Positions 7,993-15,605 of a DNA stretch of 64,000 nucleotides are shown piece by piece. The DNA comes from Chloroflexi bacterium HGW-Chloroflexi-6. Lineage in GTDB: Bacteria; Chloroflexota; Anaerolineae; Anaerolineales; Villigracilaceae. The translations under genes and the position numbers were made by a program. The notes beneath the pieces were generated by a model. That model was not told where the DNA came from, ran no database searches, and worked only from the letters and a program-made list of their open reading frames with translations. Positions within the stretch are counted from its first letter, which is position 1. Every line of letters begins with the position of its first letter. Where the stretch lies: positions 186,001 to 250,000 of the forward strand of contig PHBU01000002.1 of assembly GCA_002840685.1 (NCBI GenBank), written 5' to 3'.

Positions 7993-9294
7993 CTATGGCT
8001 TTGAATACTGTAGGAGCCAATCATAAAACGCCGGGTCAGAATAAGTGTCGGTCCAGGTATCGTGATCGTGCCCATCTAAAACGGTGAACCGGATATTGCC
8101 GCCCAGTCTCTTCAATGCGTTGGCCGGTTGTTCCCCTGCCGCCAGCGGAACAATCAAATCATCTGTGCCATGAATAGCCCAGACCGGCAGGTTCTTAATA
8201 CGGTCCAGCATGGGAATCTGATCGGCGTCGAGCCAGGCCGAGAGCGGTGCGATGGCGGCAAAGGTCTCGGGTTGGTGTATGGCGAAGCGGTAGGTTGCCT
8301 CGCCGCCCAAGCTCAAACCGGTTAAGTAGATGCGCTTCGGATCCGCGCGATAGGTTGATTGCATCTCAGCCAGCACCCCATCCAAGTACTCAACGGGAAA
8401 CACATTCTGCGATGTATTCAGCAACGGCGCGACGATGATGAACGGCAGCGGCCCTTTCTCGCGGATCATCATAAACGGGCTGGCTTTGGCAAGCAGGTAG
8501 ATATTATCTCCGCGATCCCCGGTTCCGTGCAGGAAGAAGAGCAATGGCCAGCGCTTGGTTGGATTGTCTTCATACCCCTCGGGCAGGTAGAGCATGTAGC
8601 CCGACCCATATTGCTGTAAGTTTTTAGTCTGATATTCTTTGGAAAAGATTCGCTGGCTGGTCAGATACTGGCTGTAATCTTTGTAGACGTAGAAGGATTG
8701 GTCGCGGGTCAGGATGGATGGCCCATTCAGTTCGCTTCCGCTCGGCAGATCAATGCCACCGCGAAGTTGCCGATTTTCGCGATCATAGGCAAACCGGAAG
8801 GTGCCTGTGCCGCTGGGTCCACTCGACCCGCTGGCGAGATCACCTTCCCATTCAATCGCGGGTACCGCCCCGGGAACAACCTTGAATTGAATCTCTTTGA
8901 CCCAGTATGGATATTGAAGATTGGTGCCACTCCAGAGAAAGGCTTTTCCACCTTGCGCCGATATCTCCTGAATAAATAACACGCCCTTGTGATCTTTCTT
9001 GACTGGCGGATCGTAGTTATACCCTTCCCACCTGCCGAGAAAGGCCGCTAATTCTGGGGCAAGGCCTGGGGCGGCCGGCGAAACCGAAATATTGCCAAAA
9101 ATTAGATACGCGTAGGGGTCGTTTTTGACTGGCGAGTGCACCGCCTCGAAATCGGTGATCATGAAGTCCTGACTGGATGTACCCTCTGGCGTGGGAGTCA
9201 TCGTCGGCGTTGGCGTTGGCGTCGGCGCACATGCGGCGGCCAAGGCAATGATTACGACAATTGTAAATAGCTTGGCTGTGAGCGCGTTTTTCAT
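7993..9294 (-). CDS. Secreted alpha/beta-hydrolase (PHB-depolymerase/feruloyl-esterase-like) lipoprotein
   Basis: 433 aa from the ATG at 9294 (AAGGA upstream); the track ORF runs 67 codons further back through the intergenic repeat. Lipoprotein signal 'IIALAAACAPTPTPTP', then a Pro/Thr linker. An N-terminal beta-rich domain (about residues 50-200) of unknown type precedes the hydrolase: 'FLHGTGDRGDN' oxyanion region, nucleophile elbow 'LTGLSLGGEA' (G-x-S-x-G), acid 'HGTDDLIVP' and catalytic His in 'LDGHDHDTW'. Likely cleaves esters of a polymer or polysaccharide outside the cell. First gene of a probable two-gene unit with the SUMF1-like lipoprotein. Confidence 0.88.
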   Translation of the reverse strand: MKNALTAKLFTIVVIIALAAACAPTPTPTPTMTPTPEGTSSQDFMITDFEAVHSPVKNDPYAYLIFGNISVSPAAPGLAPELAAFLGRWEGYNYDPPVKKDHKGVLFIQEISAQGGKAFLWSGTNLQYPYWVKEIQFKVVPGAVPAIEWEGDLASGSSGPSGTGTFRFAYDRENRQLRGGIDLPSGSELNGPSILTRDQSFYVYKDYSQYLTSQRIFSKEYQTKNLQQYGSGYMLYLPEGYEDNPTKRWPLLFFLHGTGDRGDNIYLLAKASPFMMIREKGPLPFIIVAPLLNTSQNVFPVEYLDGVLAEMQSTYRADPKRIYLTGLSLGGEATYRFAIHQPETFAAIAPLSAWLDADQIPMLDRIKNLPVWAIHGTDDLIVPLAAGEQPANALKRLGGNIRFTVLDGHDHDTWTDTYSDPAFYDWLLQYSKP

Positions 9295-9339
9295 CGGAAA
9301 TTTCCTTCGTATTGCAAAACGTTTTGATGTGGATGGTGT

Positions 9340-9517
9340 GGAAAATGGCATAAGCAGCCCAGCGGTTTGCGGCTTGCCCGCAGGGTAAGCCCGCACGCTC
9401 CTGATGGGACTGGCCCTAAGCCAGGCGTGGACTCTGTTTGGGAGCAGAAAAATCTCGAAGCCAGCCAAGACAATTACATGGAGACCTCGTGTCACACATT
9501 GCTGTTAATCGGTGGGC
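9340..9517. repeat. Intergenic repeat copy 1 (accessory-region family)
   Basis: Carries the A block GGCGTGGACTCTGTTTGGGA..CTCGAAGCCAGCC and the C block ending TGCTGTTAATCGGTGGGC; the B block is missing. Placed between the stop of the 188 aa gene and the start of the esterase gene. Confidence 0.75.
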
Positions 9518-9575
9518 AGCTTTACCTTTACTACATAGCGGTCTAGTAGTGATGAAGATGGCTCTTGCGTGCAGG

Positions 9576-10142
9576 CTAGGATTTGACATAGCGTTCAGGT
9601 TTGGTCTGGAAGGTTCTCCCATCCGGGTTCGGTTTATGATCCATTAATTTCTGCCAGGTTTCTCTCGTCCAATACAAGATATCAGTTCCACTTCCTCTAA
9701 CCTTGATAATCAAGGGATCGAACACATCATCAAAACTTCCTATAAACTCCTGATCATTTGCCGTTTTCATAATTATCATAGAATAGTTAGCCGTCCATGC
9801 CTGAAAACCGTTGTATAGCAACCCCACCAAACCAAGAACGGCGGCGATGAAGCCGAGGCCGGTGCACATATCATCCAGCCTGGCAACTTCACCAATGATA
9901 AAAACCAACAAGCCGAGGCCAAAAGTAATAGATAAGCCGATTAGCCTATTTTTGAGCGAAGCACGCAGATTCGCTTCCCAGCAATCACGGCAAAAGGCTA
10001 CTTCCATCGGGGCAAAGTCTCCGTAGGTTTGTGTGCCAGAAACAAGATTACCTTCCTGCTTGAGGTTGGATTTAAGTAGTTTCCCTGTCACTATTTCAAA
10101 GTGACGACCCTCTTTATCTTGACCGCACACATCGCAAGTCAT
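9576..10142 (-). CDS. Membrane protein with N-terminal zinc-ribbon-like cysteines, 188 aa
   Basis: Not recognised as a named family. The N-terminus has 'MTCDVCGQDKEGRHF' and later 'VAFCRDCWEANLRA', two CxxC pairs spaced as in a zinc ribbon. Two transmembrane helices follow (about residues 68-85 and 95-115), then a soluble C-terminal domain with 'MKTANDQEFIGSFDDVFDP'. RBS AAGGAG before the ATG. A cytoplasmic-facing metal-binding membrane protein is a fair reading; function unknown. Lies in the repeat-separated accessory array. Confidence 0.7.
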   Translation of the reverse strand: MTCDVCGQDKEGRHFEIVTGKLLKSNLKQEGNLVSGTQTYGDFAPMEVAFCRDCWEANLRASLKNRLIGLSITFGLGLLVFIIGEVARLDDMCTGLGFIAAVLGLVGLLYNGFQAWTANYSMIIMKTANDQEFIGSFDDVFDPLIIKVRGSGTDILYWTRETWQKLMDHKPNPDGRTFQTKPERYVKS

Positions 10143-10281
10143 GGTGTTTTCTCCTTATTCGTGTGATTTTGCATTTAATCGCGCTGTAGATTCAGCTCGC
10201 AAGCGGTTGTTGGGTAGCCTCATGCCTTTTAAAGCAACTTCTTCATTCTCTCGCATGGAACAGACTGTCATCAGCACTGGG

Positions 10282-10803
10282 TTATTTGCCGATCTCCAGC
10301 GTAATAAACTTGATGCCATCCTTGTTAAAGCAACTTACCTGTCCTATCAGGCTGCCACCACTAAAGCTTACCGAGCCAACAGCAGTAAAACGTCCATCGT
10401 TGCAGGTTTCAAAGTTCACCCGCTGCTCATTGACACTGACCACACCATTGATATACCAGGTATCTTGACTCCCTTTGATGCAATTGTAGTGATCGGTAAT
10501 AGTCGGGCCGGTGGTGCTCAATTCGGCTGTACCATTGCTGTTTACCCGAAGTGTAAGCGGTTGCTCAACTCGACAGGATGTATCTGAAGATCCAAAGCTG
10601 ATTTTGACGCCATCGCTCTCGAAAACTTGCACGGATGTGGCGTTGTCTAACCCTGCGGCATTCTCGGGTGGCGCGGGGGAGGGAGCTGGCGTAGGAAGAT
10701 CCAATTCATTGTCGATTTCATCCCAGCCGGGCGCATTACAAGCCAACATCGCAAGTAATAGCACTGCCAGTGTCACCCATGGAATATAAAAATGATTACG
10801 CAT
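10282..10803 (-). CDS. Small lipoprotein, unknown function, 173 aa
   Basis: Lipoprotein signal with lipobox 'LLAMLACNAPG', a Pro-rich linker ('PTPAPSPAPPENAAG'), and a beta-rich domain of about 110 residues with four Cys ('SCRVEQ', 'HYNCIKG', 'FETCNDG', 'QVSCFNKDG'), probably two disulfides. No family recognised. It ends 140 bp before the next gene on the same strand; that gap holds no good copy of the repeat. Confidence 0.7.
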   Translation of the reverse strand: MRNHFYIPWVTLAVLLLAMLACNAPGWDEIDNELDLPTPAPSPAPPENAAGLDNATSVQVFESDGVKISFGSSDTSCRVEQPLTLRVNSNGTAELSTTGPTITDHYNCIKGSQDTWYINGVVSVNEQRVNFETCNDGRFTAVGSVSFSGGSLIGQVSCFNKDGIKFITLEIGK

Positions 10804-10823
10804 ATTGATCCCTTACATTTTTT

Positions 10824-11014
10824 GGCGTGGACTCTGCCTAGGCGCAAAAAACTCGTACCAGTCTGTCACCTGCCCCGCTGAGTTGCGCGGGGAGTGCCGC
10901 CTGGCCAGGGGGAAAATGCTTGTAAATCGCGCACGCCGCATACGCGGCAGTTCCCAGCAAGACAATTATATAGGCGAGTTCGTGTCGCATACACTGCTGT
11001 TAATCGGCGGGCGT
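10824..11014. repeat. Intergenic repeat copy 2 (most complete)
   Basis: All blocks are present: A (GGCGTGGACTCTGCCTAGGC), B (TGTCACCTGCCCCGCTGAGT), and C with the hairpin GCCGC-ATAC-GCGGC and end TGCTGTTAATCGGCGGGCG. It fills the gap between the APH-like gene's stop and the lipoprotein's start. Confidence 0.8.
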
Positions 11015-11047
11015 GTTTGACTGGTTTCACCAATTGCCGTGCAAGCA

Positions 11048-11818
11048 CTAATTAATTGCCATAAGGAATTGTTCATAATTAGAATCTAGATATGCATAAT
11101 CGGTTGTGTAAATTTCTAAATGACCTTCATCAATGTTCGCTTGAAGACGCTTATCGCCGTTTGCCGCGCCTTGACGCAGATAATCTGCCATGTATGCAAT
11201 ACGTGATTTGGTAGCCTGAATAATTTTAGAACGCTCACGTAATCCATATTCATCGCAGAAAAGACGAACGCGGCGACATTGTTCTTGTATTGTCCCGTAA
11301 TTTTCGGGGTTGGATGGGTCAGTTATTGGAGCAAATCGGTAAAGGGCATATGCTAAATCCCATTCTCGATTACCAGGGTGTGCATTGTCGAAGTCAATAA
11401 CACCAATTAATTTTCCTTTGTCAAATACGCAATTGTATGGCGCAAAATCACCATGACAAATTACTTCGATTGGTTCTTGCGTTGGAGATTGCCACCCTGA
11501 CTGATAAATTTGTGCTATATCCTCTGTTGCATCGTGAATACGTCGAAGGAGTCGCGCTGCCGAAATTAATACTTCGTCAGTGCGGAGAAACTCAGGAAGT
11601 GGATAGTGCCCGACAAGCCCAGGTATAAAAGTCAAGATTTCACGTCCCTGTTCATCAAAGCCTAAAGGTGTTGGTACTTCTTGAATGCCTTTGGCCCGAA
11701 GATGTGCAAGCAGCATGTGGACTTGTTTTGTCCAAAAACCAACATCTCGACGAACAGTGTTTCCAATACGTGAAACGGCGGTCATGTTTCCACCCGCCAA
11801 CTTTTCTTCAGATTCCAT
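11048..11818 (-). CDS. Aminoglycoside/choline-type phosphotransferase family protein
   Basis: About 256 aa from the ATG at 11818; the track ORF starts earlier at a TTG. APH-fold kinase marks: 'VICHGDFAPYNCVFDKGKL' (Brenner motif HGDxxxxN, here H-G-D-F-A-P-Y-N) and 'GVIDFDNAHPGNREWDLAYA' (IDFD, the DFG equivalent). N-lobe sequence 'ILTFIPGLVGHY' fits. Members phosphorylate aminoglycosides, choline, homoserine, methylthioribose or other small hydroxyl compounds; I cannot assign the substrate and do not call it a resistance gene. Neighbours are unrelated single genes in the repeat-separated array. Confidence 0.85.
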   Translation of the reverse strand: MESEEKLAGGNMTAVSRIGNTVRRDVGFWTKQVHMLLAHLRAKGIQEVPTPLGFDEQGREILTFIPGLVGHYPLPEFLRTDEVLISAARLLRRIHDATEDIAQIYQSGWQSPTQEPIEVICHGDFAPYNCVFDKGKLIGVIDFDNAHPGNREWDLAYALYRFAPITDPSNPENYGTIQEQCRRVRLFCDEYGLRERSKIIQATKSRIAYMADYLRQGAANGDKRLQANIDEGHLEIYTTDYAYLDSNYEQFLMAIN

Positions 11819-11889
11819 TATGTGTATCCATTTGTTACCAAAAGTAGCAGGCAAGCGCCCAATGGTTTCTGTTGCTGGCGCTCAGCACA

Positions 11890-12025
11890 GGCGTGGACTC
11901 TGCCCGGGAGCAGAAAAATCTCGAAGCCAGCCTGCCGAAGGTGCCGCCAGGCCAGGCGAAAATGCTTGTAAACCGCTCACGCCGCATACGCGGCAGTTTC
12001 CGGCAAGACAATCACTCGGTAGGCG
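11890..12025. repeat. Intergenic repeat copy 3
   Basis: Starts GGCGTGGACTCTGCCCGGGA, lacks most of block B, keeps block C with the GCCGC-ATAC-GCGGC hairpin. Its end overlaps the stop codon of the downstream P-loop kinase gene (TGA at 12012-12014), so the repeat supplies that gene's last codons. Confidence 0.75.
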
Positions 12026-12989
12026 TACTTTGCACCTTGATAAATACTTTGTTGTTATATTCCCAATCATAATTTCCCTGGACACGAAATTGCATACTAT
12101 TGTTATTTTGTTGGAAATGTAGTTCTACCGGAAACGAGATTAACTCAAACACATTATCTGCCAAACATTGCATGGGCATATAGGGCCAAAATAAGGAGGT
12201 ATACAGACATTTGTTGCTATCGTCATAATGAATGCTCCATTCTTCATTCTCGGCTCCATTTTGCCATCGATATGTACCAAGGTAGTGCTTCATATCACAC
12301 GGATAAGACTTTACCTTTCCATACTCTAAACCCAAGTATGCAATGACTTCATGAACGTACTGACCCCAATGCTCTTCGCTTGTGTCTATTTTTATTTTCG
12401 AGCACAGCAATCGATCAAATATTGACATCATCTTGATTTGTTCATATTCAATAGCGGCAAACATACTGTTTTCATCTACATATTCATGCTCTTTAAAATA
12501 CACATGCAGATCATCTCTTCTCAGCATTAGTTCTCGCCACCATTGCCCCCGCGCGATGAATGCTTTTTCCAAGCTTTTGCGTAGATCAGGGCGATACAGA
12601 AAGACAATGACGGGATTTAGTTCGTTGATGATCTCTATTACCTGCGAAGAATATGCAACGATCTCATCTTCATTCCAGAGACTATGAATAAAATACCGGT
12701 CGTATGCATGCAAAAAACATCCTTCGGTAACACACACTTTGCCAGACGACTTGATTGAATCTCGGAATGTCATCCATTTCTGCAACATCCCAATCCTATT
12801 TAATTCCATACCTTCAGCGGTATTCAATTTGCCAAAGCTGAATTCATTCTGACGGATGGGATGATTTTCGCACTCTTCATGCAGCCAGTATGTATCATGA
12901 GCCAGGTTGATTTGTTTATATACACTTTTCGAAAGACTCGATTTTCCCACTGAGCAGTGTCCATCAACGATGATTAGTTTTGTGTTCAT
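12012..12989 (-). CDS. P-loop kinase-like protein, 325 aa
   Basis: Walker A 'VDGHCSVGKSSLSKSVYK' at residues 8-25 and a nucleoside/nucleotide-kinase-like layout: 'VCVTEGCFLHAYDRYF' (DR/E motif region, about residue 88) and 'PVIVFLYRPDLRKSLEKAF' (beta-strand followed by the LID-like arginines). The last 110 residues form a separate beta-rich domain ('YLGTYRWQNGAENEEWSIHY') of unknown type. AT-rich compared with the core genes nearby, which suggests recent acquisition. Substrate unknown. The C-terminal 'STPTE' is encoded inside repeat copy 3. Confidence 0.75.
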   Translation of the reverse strand: MNTKLIIVDGHCSVGKSSLSKSVYKQINLAHDTYWLHEECENHPIRQNEFSFGKLNTAEGMELNRIGMLQKWMTFRDSIKSSGKVCVTEGCFLHAYDRYFIHSLWNEDEIVAYSSQVIEIINELNPVIVFLYRPDLRKSLEKAFIARGQWWRELMLRRDDLHVYFKEHEYVDENSMFAAIEYEQIKMMSIFDRLLCSKIKIDTSEEHWGQYVHEVIAYLGLEYGKVKSYPCDMKHYLGTYRWQNGAENEEWSIHYDDSNKCLYTSLFWPYMPMQCLADNVFELISFPVELHFQQNNNSMQFRVQGNYDWEYNNKVFIKVQSTPTE

Positions 12990-13104
12990 TCAGAATCTCC
13001 ATCGATGTTTGCCAAATCCCCTGTGTTGGGGCGCCTAAAGGGGGGCGGCCTACCCGGTGGGTTGCCGTGCATGCTGCTGTGGGGACTGGCGATGATGTGA
13101 GCCG

Positions 13105-13327
13105 GGCGTGGACTCTGCCTGGGAGCAGAAAAACCCGAAGCCAGCCTGTCACCTGTTCTGTTGAGTTGCGCGGGGAGTGCTGCCAGCCTGCCCCGTGTTA
13201 CGATGTAACCATCTCACGTAACCGCATAGGCCGCTGCGGATGGGAGATCAGGTTTTGTCAGGATTTACCATCGAAACAATTACATAGGCGATTTCGTGCC
13301 ACACACACTGCTGTTAATCGGTGGGCG
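13105..13327. repeat. Intergenic repeat copy 4
   Basis: GGCGTGGACTCTGCCTGGGA, then block B (TGTCACCTGTTCTGTTGAGT), an unrelated 60-70 bp middle, and the C end TGCTGTTAATCGGTGGGCGC. Preceded at 13020-13100 by further repeat-like sequence (GGGGCGCCTAAAGG..), so the full unit may exceed 300 bp. Confidence 0.75.
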
Positions 13328-13354
13328 CATTTGTTGACAGTGTGTAAGCATCCA

Positions 13355-13708
13355 TTAATGTGTTGAATAATGAAGGATCACATAGCCCGTCACTGAAACG
13401 AGGATGGCTGCTGTGACAACTGCCCAAGCAACAAATTCTGTCGGCCGTTCTCTTATTCGCCATTCATTGAAGGTTGCTTCGTTTCGAAAGCGCGGACCGT
13501 TAGCTGCGCCACTCCACCGGTTGCCGCGCAGGGATCCGATAAAAACAACGCTTAGTATCAGAACGACGATGCCCGCCCATAAAAGCGAGATGCCCGCTGT
13601 ACCGTAGGTTGGAACTCCGGCAAGTGTGAAAAAGCCGATTACCACAATAGCCAGCCCAAAATATGTACCGAGCACGATCAAAGCGAATTTTCGTAGTTTG
13701 CGTAGCAT
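13355..13708 (-). CDS. Small membrane protein, 117 aa
   Basis: Three transmembrane segments: residues 8-30, 38-58 and 92-112, joined by a basic soluble loop ('NRWSGAANGPRFRNEATFNE'). No family recognised. RBS AGGAA before the ATG. Placed between two repeat copies and downstream of the right 125 bp direct repeat with its possible promoter. Confidence 0.7.
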   Translation of the reverse strand: MLRKLRKFALIVLGTYFGLAIVVIGFFTLAGVPTYGTAGISLLWAGIVVLILSVVFIGSLRGNRWSGAANGPRFRNEATFNEWRIRERPTEFVAWAVVTAAILVSVTGYVILHYSTH

Positions 13709-13802
13709 TTGTGTTGGTTTCCTAAGTTGTAGGTTTCAACAGCAGAAATGAAAGCTCCAAATTCCAGACCGCCCAATGGCTGGCTTTACCTGCGCTGAGC
13801 CG

Positions 13803-13845
13803 GGCGTGGACTCTGCCTGGGAGCAGAAAAAACTCGAAGCCAGCC
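13803..13845. repeat. Intergenic repeat copy 5, A block only
   Basis: GGCGTGGACTCTGCCTGGGA followed by CTCGAAGCCAGCC; the B and C blocks are absent and the 125 bp direct repeat follows directly. Confidence 0.75.
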
Positions 13846-13847
13846 AA

Positions 13848-13972
13848 TGGTGGGCTTTACCGGTGGATTTGGCGGAAAAAGTCACAGTGTGTAACGAGAA
13901 AAGTGTAGCATGAAGCCAGATCTATTTGCAAGACATTCCTGATTCTCCGAAACAACAACATCGTTGTGGGAT
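13848..13972. repeat. 125 bp direct repeat, right copy
   Basis: Matches 6719-6843 at about 90% by eye, same orientation, including the candidate promoter hexamers on the minus strand. Marks the right edge of the repeat-separated gene array. Confidence 0.85.
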
Positions 13973-13982
13973 GGTAGTCTAT

Positions 13983-14060
13983 CAATTGACGCCTGTCCCG
14001 GCGTAAAAAGGGACAGGTGTCAATTGAAAAGGCGTCCCCCGAATGGAGAACGCCTTGTTT
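13983..14060 (-). terminator. Two successive hairpins downstream of the 249 aa gene
   Basis: First hairpin read on the minus strand: AAGGCGT/ACGCCTT (14029-14056) with a TTTTC tail. Then a 17 bp inverted repeat CAATTGACGCCTGTCCC (13983-13999) / GGGACAGGTGTCAATTG (14010-14026), with one G-T wobble. The pair would stop the transcript of the 14.2-15.4 kb module. Confidence 0.65.
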
Positions 14061-14206
14061 TGGGTTAAAACTCGGACCGAATTTTGTCGTTTTTGGCATT
14101 AATTCTGCGATTTGCTCAGGTTCCGGCCCGTTTATGCGCTCCGGCGGGATATTGTGATGGGCGGGTTTCTGAGGACGTGGTGTTTAGGCGCATTTGGTTA
14201 TCTTAT

Positions 14207-14956
14207 TCACGCCTTTTGAATAACTATTTTTCGTTGAAGTTCATGATAGCGCCTTGTTGAATTCCAGAAGAAAAATATTCGATTAAATCTGGTGGAGTAT
14301 TGATGCGCTAGCGCCAATACTGTTAAATCAACGGATGAAGGAATACGTAAATCATCCGCAACGATTAATAACCACATTTCCGAACATTTGGATTTGTAAT
14401 TGTCCAGTTTTTTCTCTTTTTGGTTAATTATTTCTTGAAGATATTCCGGAGTAATCTCAGGAATCCAACCGGCACTTGAACTACGCCATTTGTTTTCTTT
14501 TCCATTTGGATGAGCGTAGATATGGAGCATCACAATTTCATTTGGAAAATACTCCGAATTTTCTCTATTTCGCTTTCGTGTGATTGGAGTGCCCGGCTCT
14601 ATCGGGGTCGTAATAACTAAGTGTACAACTCTTTCGGCAAGGCGGTCTACATCTTTTCTACCCAGCTTAGTTTTGTGATTGAAAAGAACCTGAACAAGAA
14701 GAGGCTGGCTGTGGTCTTTTAAATATAAACCATTTGCCTTGCTAACAACCTTCTGGCCCAAGCTATCTTGAGCTTGCAAGGATGTGCCATCCGTGGGACC
14801 AGGCTGAAATATTTCAGTATGTTCAATTCCTAGAAGGTTGTCTTGGGTATGCACGATAAAATCTGGCTTCTCAAATACTTCAATTTCGCCATCTGGAAAG
14901 AAGTTGCAAACTTCTTTGAAATGTTTTAGATGGATAAATTCTCGAATTTTGTCCAT
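14207..14956 (-). CDS. Hypothetical protein with PD-(D/E)xK-like N-terminal pattern, 249 aa
   Basis: No firm family. The N-terminal half has 'KPDFIVHTQDNLLGIEHTEI', that is P-D ... I-E-x-T-E, resembling a PD-(D/E)xK nuclease core with the Lys replaced by Thr. A later stretch 'SKCSEMWLLIVAD' is of a kind seen in restriction-like proteins of unknown role. Soluble, AT-rich, few rare-fold clues. The gene starts only 3 bp after its small upstream partner ends, so the two form an operon. A nuclease or DNA-interaction role is only a guess. Confidence 0.6.
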   Translation of the reverse strand: MDKIREFIHLKHFKEVCNFFPDGEIEVFEKPDFIVHTQDNLLGIEHTEIFQPGPTDGTSLQAQDSLGQKVVSKANGLYLKDHSQPLLVQVLFNHKTKLGRKDVDRLAERVVHLVITTPIEPGTPITRKRNRENSEYFPNEIVMLHIYAHPNGKENKWRSSSAGWIPEITPEYLQEIINQKEKKLDNYKSKCSEMWLLIVADDLRIPSSVDLTVLALAHQYSTRFNRIFFFWNSTRRYHELQRKIVIQKA

Positions 14957-14959
14957 TTT

Positions 14960-15358
14960 TCAATCGATTGAATATGCTTCAAGAAATACTTTTTTGACTT
15001 CTGTTGGGGTTTTGCATTTCTCTAGCTTAATTTGTATCTCCAGTATCTTTTCGGGTTTAATTTCATTGGTCGAGAAATCAACCCCAACGCCAATGTGTTT
15101 CAAGGCTTTACGCCGAAACCTCGCCATGTCTTCCTGATATAGCGTAAGTGGTGTTCGGGCCAAATCTTGGGAATTAGTGAGCACTATACAGCAGAAGTTT
15201 TCATTCTCTTGTTGAATATTTAGTGAGAGAATATGTTCCTGAGCTGCGTTTTGCCAATTTACCAGACAATCATACAACCCTCGCATAGTAGGATTTTCAA
15301 AATAGAAAAAGCTGGATTCATATTCTTTTTGTTCGGACATAAAAAAGACTTTTTTCAC
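14960..15358 (-). CDS. Hypothetical protein, 132 aa, partner of the 249 aa protein
   Basis: No family recognised. The track start is a GTG ('MKKVFF'); an ATG six codons later ('MSEQKEYESS') is equally possible and neither has a clear ribosome binding site. Soluble, mixed alpha/beta; C-terminal 'PTEVKKVFLEAYSID'. Co-oriented and 3 bp from the next gene. AT-rich like its partner. Confidence 0.6.
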   Translation of the reverse strand: MKKVFFMSEQKEYESSFFYFENPTMRGLYDCLVNWQNAAQEHILSLNIQQENENFCCIVLTNSQDLARTPLTLYQEDMARFRRKALKHIGVGVDFSTNEIKPEKILEIQIKLEKCKTPTEVKKVFLEAYSID

Positions 15359-15543
15359 TCGGTGTTAAAAAGAAAATTCAGGATAAAAAGTGCGTAACTA
15401 TGTATTTAGCGGCCATTTCGCCGGTTTATGGCTTATGGGCGGCCAAAGGTTAAAATTGAATAAGCTATTCTGTGTATTTTACTGCTTTTTGCGTAAATCC
15501 CTGGACCGAACCTGGCGAAAAAATTAGTTTTTGTATCGAAACA

Positions 15544-15589
15544 AAAATATGCCCGGCCTGTGCTGAAAAACACGGGCCGGGCATATTTT
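15544..15589 (-). terminator. Terminator of the speD-speE-speD2 operon
   Basis: 15 bp perfect inverted repeat AAAATATGCCCGGCC / GGCCGGGCATATTTT around a 16 base loop, with the T run on the minus-strand side. Located 16 bp after the stop of the last gene. Confidence 0.85.
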
Positions 15590-15605
15590 GAAGAAGTTGC
15601 GTTGT

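Noticed and set aside
6101-13972. Classical integron attC sites in the accessory array
   Set aside because: The expected RYYYAAC and GTTRRRY cores are not both present in any single copy, and no integrase gene is in the window; kept only as a cassette-like hypothesis.
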